Source of the DNA: Nocardia brasiliensis
GTDB lineage: Bacteria; Actinomycetota; Actinomycetes; Mycobacteriales; Mycobacteriaceae
Assembly (NCBI RefSeq): GCF_011801125.1
Contig: NZ_CP046171.1
Coordinates: forward strand, 2,170,001 to 2,234,000
Direction: 5' to 3'
Length of the DNA: 64,000 nucleotides
The notes under the pieces were generated by a model. The model had not been told where the DNA came from, searched no databases, and was given only the letters and a program-made list of their open reading frames with translations. The position numbers were made by a program, and so were the translations under genes. This document shows, one piece after another, positions 44,307 to 56,648 of the stretch. Every line of letters starts with the position of its first letter. Position 1 is the stretch's first letter.

Positions 44307-45197
44307 ATGATCGACGTTGTGCCTGCGCAGGACCCTTTCCTCGAACATCGGCGGCTGCTGTTCGCCACCGCGTATCGGATGCTGGGCACCGTCACCGACG
44401 CGGAAGACATCCTGCAGGACGCGTGGTTGAAATGGCACGAGACCGATCAGGCGACGGTGCGCCACCCGAAGGCCTATCTGGTGCGCACCGTCACCAACCT
44501 GTCCCTCAACCGACTCACGTCCGCCCAGGCGACCCGCGAGAACTACGTCGGTCCCTGGCTGCCCGAACCATTGCTCACCGCTCCGAACGTCGCCGAGGAG
44601 ACCGAATTGGCCGACACCGTCTCCACCGCGATGCTCGTGATCCTGGAAACCCTGACACCGGTGGAACGCGCCGTGTTCGTATTGCGCGAGGTGTTCGGTT
44701 ACACGCACGCCGAGATCGCGGACACCCTCGACCGCCCCGAGGCGACCATCCGTCAGATCGCGCATCGCGCCCGCGGACACGTGCAGTCCCGGCGGCCGCG
44801 CGTCGACACCGACAAAGCCGAACGTGACCACATCACCGCGCGGTTCATGGCCGCCTGCGCGGGCGGCGACCTCAACGCCCTGATGGATCTGCTCGCACCC
44901 GACGTGACGCTCTGGTCCGACGGCGGCGGCATCGTGACCGCGGCGCGCCGCCCGCTGCACGGCCCGGATCATGTGGCCCGGTGGATCCTCGGCGTGCTGG
45001 CGAAGCCGGTCTCCGCGGGCATCGAGTTGACCTCGGCCTACGTCAACGGCGAACTGGGCGCGCTGGCCTGTCTGGACGGGAATCCGGGTGGCGCGTTCAC
45101 CTACGACATCGTCGACGGCCGCATCCAGAACCTGCGTTTCCAAGTGAACCCGACCAAATTGAAGGGTCTCTACCTGGACCATGACTCGCTCGGCTAG
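44307..45197 (+). CDS. sigJ: ECF sigma factor, SigJ/ECF41 type with SnoaL-like C-terminus
   Basis: This 296-aa protein has sigma region 2 (LLFATAYRMLGTVTDAEDIL, QDAWLKW) and region 4 (LTPVERAVFVLREVFGYTHA, EIADTLDRPEATIRQIAHRA). A ~100-aa SnoaL-like C-terminal domain follows (MDLLAPDVTLWSDGGG), which in ECF41 factors controls activity instead of an anti-sigma factor. It lies 43 bp after the oxidoreductase gene. Confidence 0.9.
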   Translation: MIDVVPAQDPFLEHRRLLFATAYRMLGTVTDAEDILQDAWLKWHETDQATVRHPKAYLVRTVTNLSLNRLTSAQATRENYVGPWLPEPLLTAPNVAEETELADTVSTAMLVILETLTPVERAVFVLREVFGYTHAEIADTLDRPEATIRQIAHRARGHVQSRRPRVDTDKAERDHITARFMAACAGGDLNALMDLLAPDVTLWSDGGGIVTAARRPLHGPDHVARWILGVLAKPVSAGIELTSAYVNGELGALACLDGNPGGAFTYDIVDGRIQNLRFQVNPTKLKGLYLDHDSLG

Positions 45198-45314
45198 CCG
45201 CGTGTAGATCACACAACCGATACCGCGGCACCGGCAGCGCGCGCTATGTTGTGGCAATCCAGCGAATGTGCTGGGCGTATTGCTGAATACTGCTCTGTCG
45301 CAAGGAATTTCGTT

Positions 45315-45584
45315 ATGACATCGAAGCCGTTGCTCGGCTTGTTCGCGGCCGTCGTCGGGCTGGCTGCCCTGGTCTCGGCGCCCGCGTCGGCCACCCCGGT
45401 ACTGCACACCGCGTGCCCGGCGGGTCAGTACGAGAACGTGGACAACCACTGCGTGCCCCGCCCGCAGCAGTCGGTGACACCGCCGGACGGCGCGACCGCC
45501 CGCTGCAAAGACGGCACCTACAGCTTCAGCCAGCACCGCAGCGGCACCTGCTCCGGGCACAAGGGTGTCGCCCAATGGCTGTGA
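45315..45584 (+). CDS. Secreted DUF3761 protein
   Basis: This 89-aa protein has a signal peptide ([20 protein letters not shown], cut after ASA) and four Cys in the mature part. The DUF3761 ending [20 protein letters not shown] then QWL is clear. Its function is unknown. The ATG at 45315 places the signal peptide at the start. Confidence 0.85.
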   Translation: MTSKPLLGLFAAVVGLAALVSAPASATPVLHTACPAGQYENVDNHCVPRPQQSVTPPDGATARCKDGTYSFSQHRSGTCSGHKGVAQWL

Positions 45585-45617
45585 ATCTGCCGGAGTAGCC
45601 ATCTGGACAATGGTGGC

Positions 45618-46235
45618 GTGTGTGCCGATGAGTTAGCCGTCGAACCGCCCACCGCCGCCCGCCGCTTGTTGGGCTCGACACTGTGGTCCGGGCCGGTCGG
45701 TGTGCGGATCGTCGAGGTCGAGGCCTACGGCGGCGATCCGGCAGGACCGTGGCACGACCCGGCATCGCATTCCGGGCGCGGGCGTACCAAGCGCAACGCG
45801 GTGATGTTCGGTCCGGCGGGGGTGCTGTACGTCTACCTCAGCTACGGGATGCACATGTGCATCAATGTGACCAGTGGACCGGACGGCACCGCCAGCGCGG
45901 CGCTGATCAGGTCGGGTGAGGTGATCGCAGGCCTCGACGAGGCCAGGGCCCGCCGACCGGCCGCGCGGACCGGTGCCGGTTTGGCGCGGGGACCGGGCAA
46001 TCTCGGCAGCGCACTGGGAATCACGTTGAGCGACTACGGCACGCCATTGTTGGACCCCGCTTCGCCGATCCGGCTGGAACTCGGCACTCCGGTAGACCCG
46101 AAGGACATCGCGAGTGGCCCGCGCGTCGGTGTCAGCACCGCGGCGGATCTGCCCTGGCGATTCTGGTTGCCCGGTTCCGCGGCGGTGTCCGCGTACCGGC
46201 GCAGTCCGCGCGCACCGCGCGCCGAAGCGTCCTGA
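45618..46235 (+). CDS. mpg: DNA-3-methyladenine glycosylase (AAG/MPG family)
   Basis: This 205-aa protein (GTG start) has the MPG pattern: RIVEVEAYGGDPAGPWHDPA with the catalytic Glu, HSGRGRTKRNAVMFGPAGVL, YVYLSYGMHMCINV and GPGNLGSALGI. It removes alkylated bases in base-excision repair. Its place before tyrS matches Rv1688-Rv1689 in M. tuberculosis. Confidence 0.95.
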   Translation: MCADELAVEPPTAARRLLGSTLWSGPVGVRIVEVEAYGGDPAGPWHDPASHSGRGRTKRNAVMFGPAGVLYVYLSYGMHMCINVTSGPDGTASAALIRSGEVIAGLDEARARRPAARTGAGLARGPGNLGSALGITLSDYGTPLLDPASPIRLELGTPVDPKDIASGPRVGVSTAADLPWRFWLPGSAAVSAYRRSPRAPRAEAS

Positions 46236-46335
46236 CTCGAGGTCGTGCCCATGCGGCGATGAGTTTTCCGCGGGGCGGCCGTCCTAACAGGTGAACGCGC
46301 GAACATCCGGCGCGACCGACCTGAAGGAAGACATC

Positions 46336-46746
46336 ATGACCGCCATTCCCGCCGCCGCCCGTCCCGGCAAGGTGAAGAACCGCGTCCTGTGGACCCTGCA
46401 GATTCTGCTCGGCCTGTTCTTCATCATCGCCTCGGCACTGCCCAAGCTGTTCGGCCAGGCAGATGCCGTGAAATCGTTCGACACGATCGGCTGGGGTGAC
46501 TGGTTCCGCTACTTCACCGGGGTGGTCGAGCTCGCGGGCGGTATCGGCCTGCTGGTGCCGCTGCTGGGCGGGTTGGCCGCCGCGGGCTTGTCGATCCTGA
46601 CGGTGCTCGCCGCCGCTACCCAGGTCTTTTTGCTGGATGCGCCGGAACTCGTGCTGTTCCCGCTGGTGCTGGCCGTGCTGTTCGCCTGGATCGCCTACGA
46701 GCGTCGCGACACCGTCGTCGCGCTGCGGAAGCGGTTGTCGAGCTGA
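46336..46746 (+). CDS. DoxX-family membrane protein
   Basis: This 136-aa protein has four membrane segments; ILLGLFFIIASALPKLFGQA and YFTGVVELAGGIGLLVPLLG are typical of DoxX proteins. The family is linked to redox and thiosulfate or quinone functions in some bacteria; the role here is unknown. The ATG at 46336 has GAAGGA upstream. Confidence 0.88.
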   Translation: MTAIPAAARPGKVKNRVLWTLQILLGLFFIIASALPKLFGQADAVKSFDTIGWGDWFRYFTGVVELAGGIGLLVPLLGGLAAAGLSILTVLAAATQVFLLDAPELVLFPLVLAVLFAWIAYERRDTVVALRKRLSS

Positions 46747-46978
46747 TCGACTCGGTACCGGCGCTCGACGGCCGTCGAGCCGTCGAGCGTCTGTCGCCGC
46801 ACGTCGCGCACGCGGTGTCATGCGGGGTATCTGGTGGTCGGAGTTCGGGCCCGCAGGCACTCCGGGTGCGCACCGTCGCCGGTCAGTGCCCGGAAAATCG
46901 CTCGACCTGCGAGTGTCGTGGTCGACAGACTGAGGCGCACTCGAGGCACGGACCACCCGTGCGGAAAGATGGGACACC

Positions 46979-48256
46979 GTGAGCGGCGACATCATCGACG
47001 AACTGACCTGGCGCGGACTGATCGCGCAATCCACCGACCTGGACGCGTTGCGCGCTTCCCTGGACGCTGGCCGGTTGACCGTCTATGCCGGCTTCGATCC
47101 CACCGGGCCCAGCCTGCACGCCGGGCACCTCGTCCCGCTGCTGGCGCTCAAGCGCTTCCAGCGCGCGGGCAACCGCCCGATCGTGCTGGCCGGCGGCGCC
47201 ACCGGTCTGATCGGCGACCCGCGTGACGTCGGCGAGCGCACCATGAATTCCAACGACACCGTCCGGGACTGGTCGGAACGGATCCGTTCCCAGCTGGAAC
47301 GGTTCGTCGACCTCGACGATTCGTCGACCGGTGCGGTGGTCGTCAACAACATGGAGTGGACCGGCCAACTGTCCGCGGTCGACTTCCTGCGGGATATCGG
47401 CAAGCACTTCTCCGTGAACGTCATGCTGGCCCGCGACACCATCAAGCGCCGCCTGGACGGCGACGGCATCTCCTACACCGAATTCAGCTACATGCTCCTG
47501 CAGGCGAACGACTACCTGCAGCTGCGTCGCAACTACGACTGCACGTTGCAGGTCGGCGGTTCCGACCAGTGGGGCAACATCATCGCCGGCGTCGAGCTGA
47601 ACCGGCGCGTCGACGGCGCCTCGGTGCACGCGCTCACCGTTCCCCTGGTGACCTCGGCCGACGGCAAGAAGTTCGGCAAGTCGACCGGTGGCGGCAGCCT
47701 GTGGCTCGACCCCGAGATGACCAGCCCGTACGCCTGGTACCAGTACTTCGTGAACACGGCCGACGCCGACGTCATCCGGAACCTGCGCTGGTTCACTTTC
47801 CTGTCCCGTGAGGAACTGGCCGAACTGGAACAGGCCACGGCGGAACGTCCGCACGCGCGGGAGGCGCAGCGCAGGCTGGCCGCCGAGATGACCACGCTGG
47901 TGCACGGCGAGGCGAACACCCGCGCTGTGCAACTGGCCAGCCAAGCGCTGTTCGGTCGCGGCGAACTCCGGGAGTTGGACGAGCCGACCCTCGGCGCCGC
48001 GCTGCGCGAAGCCTCCGTCGCGGAACTGCGGGCGGGGGAGCCGACCACCATCGTGGACCTGCTCGTCGCCACCGGACTGAGCGAAAGCCGCGGCGCGGCC
48101 CGGCGCGCGGTGAACGAGGGGGGCGCCTCGGTGAACAACGAGCGGATCTCGGACCTCGAGTGGACCCCCGCCGACAGCGACTACCTGCACGGACGCTGGC
48201 TGGTGCTGCGCCGCGGCAAGAAGAACCTCGCCGGGGTGCTGCGGGCAGGCGCATGA
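46979..48256 (+). CDS. tyrS: Tyrosyl-tRNA synthetase
   Basis: This 425-aa class I synthetase (GTG start) carries the HIGH-like box [14 protein letters not shown] and the KMSKS-like box [10 protein letters not shown]. The tyrosine pocket has YAGFDPTG and [11 protein letters not shown], and the C-terminus is an S4-like RNA-binding domain ([20 protein letters not shown]). It charges tRNA-Tyr in the cytoplasm. Normal length and complete. Confidence 0.97.
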   Translation: MSGDIIDELTWRGLIAQSTDLDALRASLDAGRLTVYAGFDPTGPSLHAGHLVPLLALKRFQRAGNRPIVLAGGATGLIGDPRDVGERTMNSNDTVRDWSERIRSQLERFVDLDDSSTGAVVVNNMEWTGQLSAVDFLRDIGKHFSVNVMLARDTIKRRLDGDGISYTEFSYMLLQANDYLQLRRNYDCTLQVGGSDQWGNIIAGVELNRRVDGASVHALTVPLVTSADGKKFGKSTGGGSLWLDPEMTSPYAWYQYFVNTADADVIRNLRWFTFLSREELAELEQATAERPHAREAQRRLAAEMTTLVHGEANTRAVQLASQALFGRGELRELDEPTLGAALREASVAELRAGEPTTIVDLLVATGLSESRGAARRAVNEGGASVNNERISDLEWTPADSDYLHGRWLVLRRGKKNLAGVLRAGA

Positions 48257-48266
48257 AGATCGTCGT

Positions 48267-48296
48267 GGCTTGAGTCACATCTGTGTGATTCAAGCC
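48267..48296 (+). terminator. Hairpin after tyrS
   Basis: GGCTTGAGTCACA pairs with TGTGATTCAAGCC around a TCTG loop (13 pairs, one G-T). There is no T-run. It lies 10 bases after the stop and separates tyrS from the rRNA promoter. Confidence 0.7.
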
Positions 48297-48354
48297 GTCG
48301 GCTGGCCCGATCGCGACGCTCTGACCTGCGGAAACGCGAGCCTGAACAGCGGAT

Positions 48355-48383
48355 TTGACGTAGCGTTATCCGCCGCGTAACTT
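48355..48383 (+). promoter_or_regulatory. rRNA operon promoter
   Basis: TTGACG (48355-48360) and TAACTT (48378-48383) are spaced by 17 bases, a good match to the housekeeping promoter. It lies about 420 bp before the 16S start. Further promoters in the leader are possible. Confidence 0.65.
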
Positions 48384-48604
48384 ATTCCAGGTCAGAGCGA
48401 CACGGACACCGACCCGGAGCCGAGAAGCCAGCGGAAACGCTGCGCGGATGGACCGGGAAACGAGGTAGTACGGGGAGCGCCTGGCCAACCAAGTAGGACG
48501 CCTAAGGTGATCACGCGGACTTGACTCTGCGGGAGAAGCCACTTAGGCTGGAACAGTTGCCTCACGGAAGATCCGGTTATTGCCGGGGACGAAGTGTGTG
48601 CGTG

Positions 48605-48620
48605 TGTTCTTTGAGAACTC
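48605..48620 (+). promoter_or_regulatory. rrn leader boxA antitermination site
   Basis: TGTTCTTTGAGAACTC matches the actinobacterial boxA element of rRNA leaders, bound by the NusB/S10 antitermination complex. Confidence 0.8.
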
Positions 48621-48801
48621 AATAGTGTGTCGATGAATGTCAGTGCCAATTATTTATTGGTTCCGGCCTCTCTGGACCCCCGTCTGGGTGAGGTTGGACA
48701 TTTAGTCAGCAAATACTTTTGCTGGCGTTTTGTTTTGCTGGGTTTTCGGACTCTAGTTTAGATACTTCTGATTCGCCCTTTTGGGGGTGTTTCGAGAGTC
48801 T

Positions 48802-50324
<1,523 letters not shown>

Positions 50325-50601
50325 AGCACTTCTACGCTGGTCGGTTCGAAGAGTCGTCCTCGACCGCGTCAGAGACCGTTTAGTCCCCGTCTGTGGGACT
50401 GCGGACGCTCATGGGTGGAACGCTGACAAGTTTCATCGCACTCGATCGGGACTGTGTTCCTGGTCGCGGTGGATATACCGACACACTATTGGGTCCTGAA
50501 AGAACAGACGTTCTTTCCAGGCAAGATAACGATCCGCTCGGATCTCCTTGATACCGCAGGGTTTTGGTTCTGTTGGTCTTGGATGAGGGTTTGAGTGGGT
50601 G

Positions 50602-50617
50602 TGTTGTTTGAGAACTG
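50602..50617 (+). promoter_or_regulatory. boxA-like site before 23S
   Basis: TGTTGTTTGAGAACTG in the 16S-23S spacer is a second boxA-type element. The spacer has no tRNA gene. Confidence 0.7.
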
Positions 50618-50644
50618 CACAGTGGACGCGAGCATCTTTGTTAG

Positions 50645-53770
<3,126 letters not shown>

Positions 53771-53905
53771 CCAACAAAGAAGCTACGCGTCCACTGTGCA
53801 GTATCTGAAACAACACACGGCACTGCAGCAGGCATGAACTCTACTGCGCCCCGCTCGGGGTTTGGTGGGTGGGTGTCAGCGCTGTTGTGTGGATAGTTTC
53901 ATAGA

Positions 53906-54024
53906 GTTACGGCGGCCATAGCGGCAGGGAAACGCCCGGTCCCATTCCGAACCCGGAAGCTAAGCCTGCCAGCGCCGATGGTACTGCACTCGACAGGGTG
54001 TGGGAGAGTAGGACACCGCCGGAA
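53906..54024 (+). rRNA. rrf: 5S ribosomal RNA
   Basis: GTTACGGCGGCC at the start pairs with the CACCGCCGGAAC end. The internal CCCATTCCGAACCCGGAAG box is typical of 5S. Confidence 0.95.
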
Positions 54025-54032
54025 CATCCTTC

Positions 54033-54071
54033 ACGATAGGGGACCCAGATTCTGGGTCCCCTATCGTCGTT
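54033..54071 (+). terminator. rRNA operon terminator
   Basis: A 17-bp self-complementary pair ACGATAGGGGACCCAGA / TCTGGGTCCCCTATCGT follows 5S directly, with a few T after it. Confidence 0.88.
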
Positions 54072-54183
54072 TCAGCACCTTGACGTGCCATGACGACATC
54101 GCCGTGTCAGGCCCCCTCTAGGACACGTGATTCAATTTGTGGGGCCCCCGACCAACTCTTGCGGACCTCAGAAAGGGATCATC

Positions 54184-56076
54184 GTGTCGGAACAGAACGA
54201 CGACCGGAACTCGTTCCGGCGCGGCGAGGGATCCGATCGACCCTCTCAGAGCAGCGGGGCCGGCGACTCGTCGAGGAACCGTCCCGACCGTGCGGACGGC
54301 CAGCGCGGCGGATTCAGACGCAACAGCGACTCCGGCCAGCGTGGCTCCGGCGACCGAGCCAACTCGGGTGAGCGCGGTGGATACCAGCGCCGCGAGGGTT
54401 CCGGCGGTTTCCAGCGTGACTCGGGAAGTCGCAACGACCGTTCAGGTGACCGCGGCGGATTCAACCGTTCCAGCGAGCGCGGTGGTTTCGACCGCGGCGG
54501 CTCCGGCGAGCGGGGCGGATTCAACCGTTCCAGCGAGCGCGGTGGTTTCGACCGCGGCGGCTCCGGCGAGCGGGGCGGATTCAATCGCTCCGGCGAACGG
54601 GGTGGTTTCAACCGCGGCGATTCCGGTAGCCGAGGCGGCTTCAATCGTGGCGCGGACTCAGACCGGAGTGGTTTCGATCGGAACCGCGATGCCGAGCAGC
54701 GCGGCGGGTCGGGCGGCTTCAACCGTCGTTCGGACGATCGCGGCGGATTTAATCGCGGCAGCGACTCCGGCGCCCGCGGCGGCTTCAAGCGCAGCGGTGA
54801 TTCCAACGATCGCAGTGGCTCCAACCGTTCCGGCGAACGTGGCGGATTCGACCGCGACTCCGACCGTGGCGGGAGCTCCGGCGACCGCGGGTCCAACCGT
54901 TCCAGTGAGCGCGGCGGTTTCAACCGCGGCGGCGACTCCGGTGGCCGCGGTGGTTTCAAGCGCGGTGGCGATTCCAATGATCGCGGCGGCTACAAGCGCA
55001 GTGGTGACTCGAATGACCGTGGCGGCTACAACCGCGGTGGCGACTCCAATGATCGCGGCGGCTTCAAGCGTGGCGGTGATTCGAACGATCGCGGCGGCTA
55101 CAACCGCGGTGGCGATTCCAACGACCGGGGCGGCTACGGCCGTAGCGACTCCGACCGCGGTGGTAACTCCGGCGACCGGGGCGGTTTCAACCGTCGTGGC
55201 GGCTCGAGCGATCGCGGTGGATTCAACCGGGGCGATTCCAGCGATCGCGGCAATTTCCGCCGTGGCGGCGATTCCGGCGGTCGCGGTTTCGAGCGTGGCA
55301 GCGAGTCGCGCGGTAGCGGGCCGGACGACCGGCGGCGTGGCGGGGAAGGCGCCCGGGTCGGTGGCGACCGGTCGCAGGATCGCCGTGCGCCGCGCCCCGA
55401 AGAACCTGATCTTCCCGATGACGTGCAGGCCTCTGATCTGGAGTCCGCGGTCCGGCGGGATCTGCTGAGTCTCGACAAGTCGAATGCCGAGGCGGTGGCC
55501 CGGCATCTGGTGATGGCGGCTCGGCTCATCGACGACGATCCCCGTCTGGCGCTGGCCCATGCGCGGGCCGCACGTCAGCGTGCGGGGCGGATCGCAGTGG
55601 TCCGGGAGACCGCGGGCGTCACGGCATATCACGCGGGTGAGTGGGCGGAGGCGCTCGCCGAGCTGCGGACCGCACGCCGGATGTCCGGTGGTTCCGGGCT
55701 GCTCGCCGTGATGGCGGACTGCGAACGCGGGCTCGGCCGGCCCGAGCGTGCGATCGAGCTCGGGCGCAGCGACGAGGCACGCGCCCTCAGCGGCGACGAG
55801 GCCACCGAGCTGCGGATCGTGGTCGCCGGTGCGCGCATGGATCTCGGTGAGTACGACCAGGCCGTGGTCACCTTGCAGACCTCGGACCTGGATCCGGCCC
55901 GCACCGGTTCTGCCGCGGCCCGCCTGTTCTATGCCTACGCCGACGCGCTGGTCGCCGCCGGCCGCACCGACGAGGGCCTCACCTGGTTCCTGAACGCGGC
56001 CTCCGCCGACCTCGACGGCGAGACCGACGCCGAAGAACGCGCCGACGAACTCACCGGCAACGACCTGGAGCAGTGA
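54184..56076 (+). CDS. TPR protein with very long RGG-repeat N-terminus (Rv1691-like)
   Basis: This 630-aa protein starts at GTG 54184 with MSEQNDDRNSFRRG. Residues ~35-400 are low-complexity repeats of the type RGGF(N/K/D)R with spacers such as GGDSND; about twenty RGG(F/Y) boxes are present. A 60-bp DNA unit is tandemly repeated exactly at 54454-54584. Residues ~415-630 form a TPR-like helical domain (AEAVARHLVMAARLIDDDPR, LALAHARAARQRAG). By position after tyrS it corresponds to the TPR gene Rv1691. RGG boxes bind RNA and favour condensates in other proteins; that activity here is inference. Confidence 0.8.
   Translation: MSEQNDDRNSFRRGEGSDRPSQSSGAGDSSRNRPDRADGQRGGFRRNSDSGQRGSGDRANSGERGGYQRREGSGGFQRDSGSRNDRSGDRGGFNRSSERGGFDRGGSGERGGFNRSSERGGFDRGGSGERGGFNRSGERGGFNRGDSGSRGGFNRGADSDRSGFDRNRDAEQRGGSGGFNRRSDDRGGFNRGSDSGARGGFKRSGDSNDRSGSNRSGERGGFDRDSDRGGSSGDRGSNRSSERGGFNRGGDSGGRGGFKRGGDSNDRGGYKRSGDSNDRGGYNRGGDSNDRGGFKRGGDSNDRGGYNRGGDSNDRGGYGRSDSDRGGNSGDRGGFNRRGGSSDRGGFNRGDSSDRGNFRRGGDSGGRGFERGSESRGSGPDDRRRGGEGARVGGDRSQDRRAPRPEEPDLPDDVQASDLESAVRRDLLSLDKSNAEAVARHLVMAARLIDDDPRLALAHARAARQRAGRIAVVRETAGVTAYHAGEWAEALAELRTARRMSGGSGLLAVMADCERGLGRPERAIELGRSDEARALSGDEATELRIVVAGARMDLGEYDQAVVTLQTSDLDPARTGSAAARLFYAYADALVAAGRTDEGLTWFLNAASADLDGETDAEERADELTGNDLEQ
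54454..54584 (+). repeat. 60-bp perfect tandem repeat inside the RGG gene
   Basis: About 2.2 units with exact 60-base periodicity, encoding 20-residue units FNRSSERGGFDRGGSGERGG. It is the clearest of many degenerate units in this gene. Confidence 0.85.
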
Positions 56077-56556
56077 CCGCTCCACGCTGAACGCGTACCG
56101 CTCGGGTCGGTGCGCAGCCGAAGCATCGAGGGCGGCAACGTAACCGATGAGGGGCCGTATTCGGTTCCGCAATGCGGCCGCCGCAGACTTCGACGGGAAG
56201 TGGATGCGACGAACTCGCCGGCATCGCCTGGACGAGTGACCCGCACTGACGCGTAACTCGCTCGGGTCGGCGCGCAACCGAAGAGGCCTCGAGGGCAGGA
56301 ACCTAACGAGAAGGGCGTTCTCGTGTCCTCCGACAGCGAGACCGCCGCGGACGTACTCCATGGCGACGGCTTCGACGAATGCGACGACGCCGTAACCGAA
56401 CCGCGCGGGGCGACCCTGCGCCGAACTGCCCGACCCTCGGCGTGGCCGCCGACGCCCACCGGATCGGCTCGTCTGCACGCAGTGGCCGACTCACACTGAA
56501 CGCATCGCCCGCCCGGATCAGCGCGCAACCGAGGGTGGCAGGACCCAACCGAGAAC
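56077..56556 (+). repeat. Degenerate tandem copies of the TPR gene 3' end and downstream sequence
   Basis: Three related segments occur at about 56081-56156, 56241-56315 and 56489-56556. Each contains a variant of CTCGGGTCGGCGCGCAACCG followed by a variant of GAGGGCAGGAACCTAACGAG. The sequence before the second copy also resembles the end of the TPR gene (compare CGACGAACTC near 56050 and 56210). No gene is seen in this ~570-bp gap. Confidence 0.65.
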
Positions 56557-56648
56557 TCGGCGACCAGGTCAGCTCCCGCATGCCTCCCACCCGATATGGT
56601 GACCGTGCGGTCTGTTTGACTCACTCGGTCTGCTGAACAGGGGTGTCG

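Noticed and set aside
54246..54977. Pro/Arg-rich frame on the - strand opposite the RGG gene, and a larger one at 54658-56478
   Set aside because: They are reverse shadows of the repeated RGG codons; the + strand frame has a start, a TPR domain and conserved gene order.
54450..55300. Regular repeats that look CRISPR-like
   Set aside because: Units are in codon frame, adjacent without unique spacers, and encode RGG boxes.
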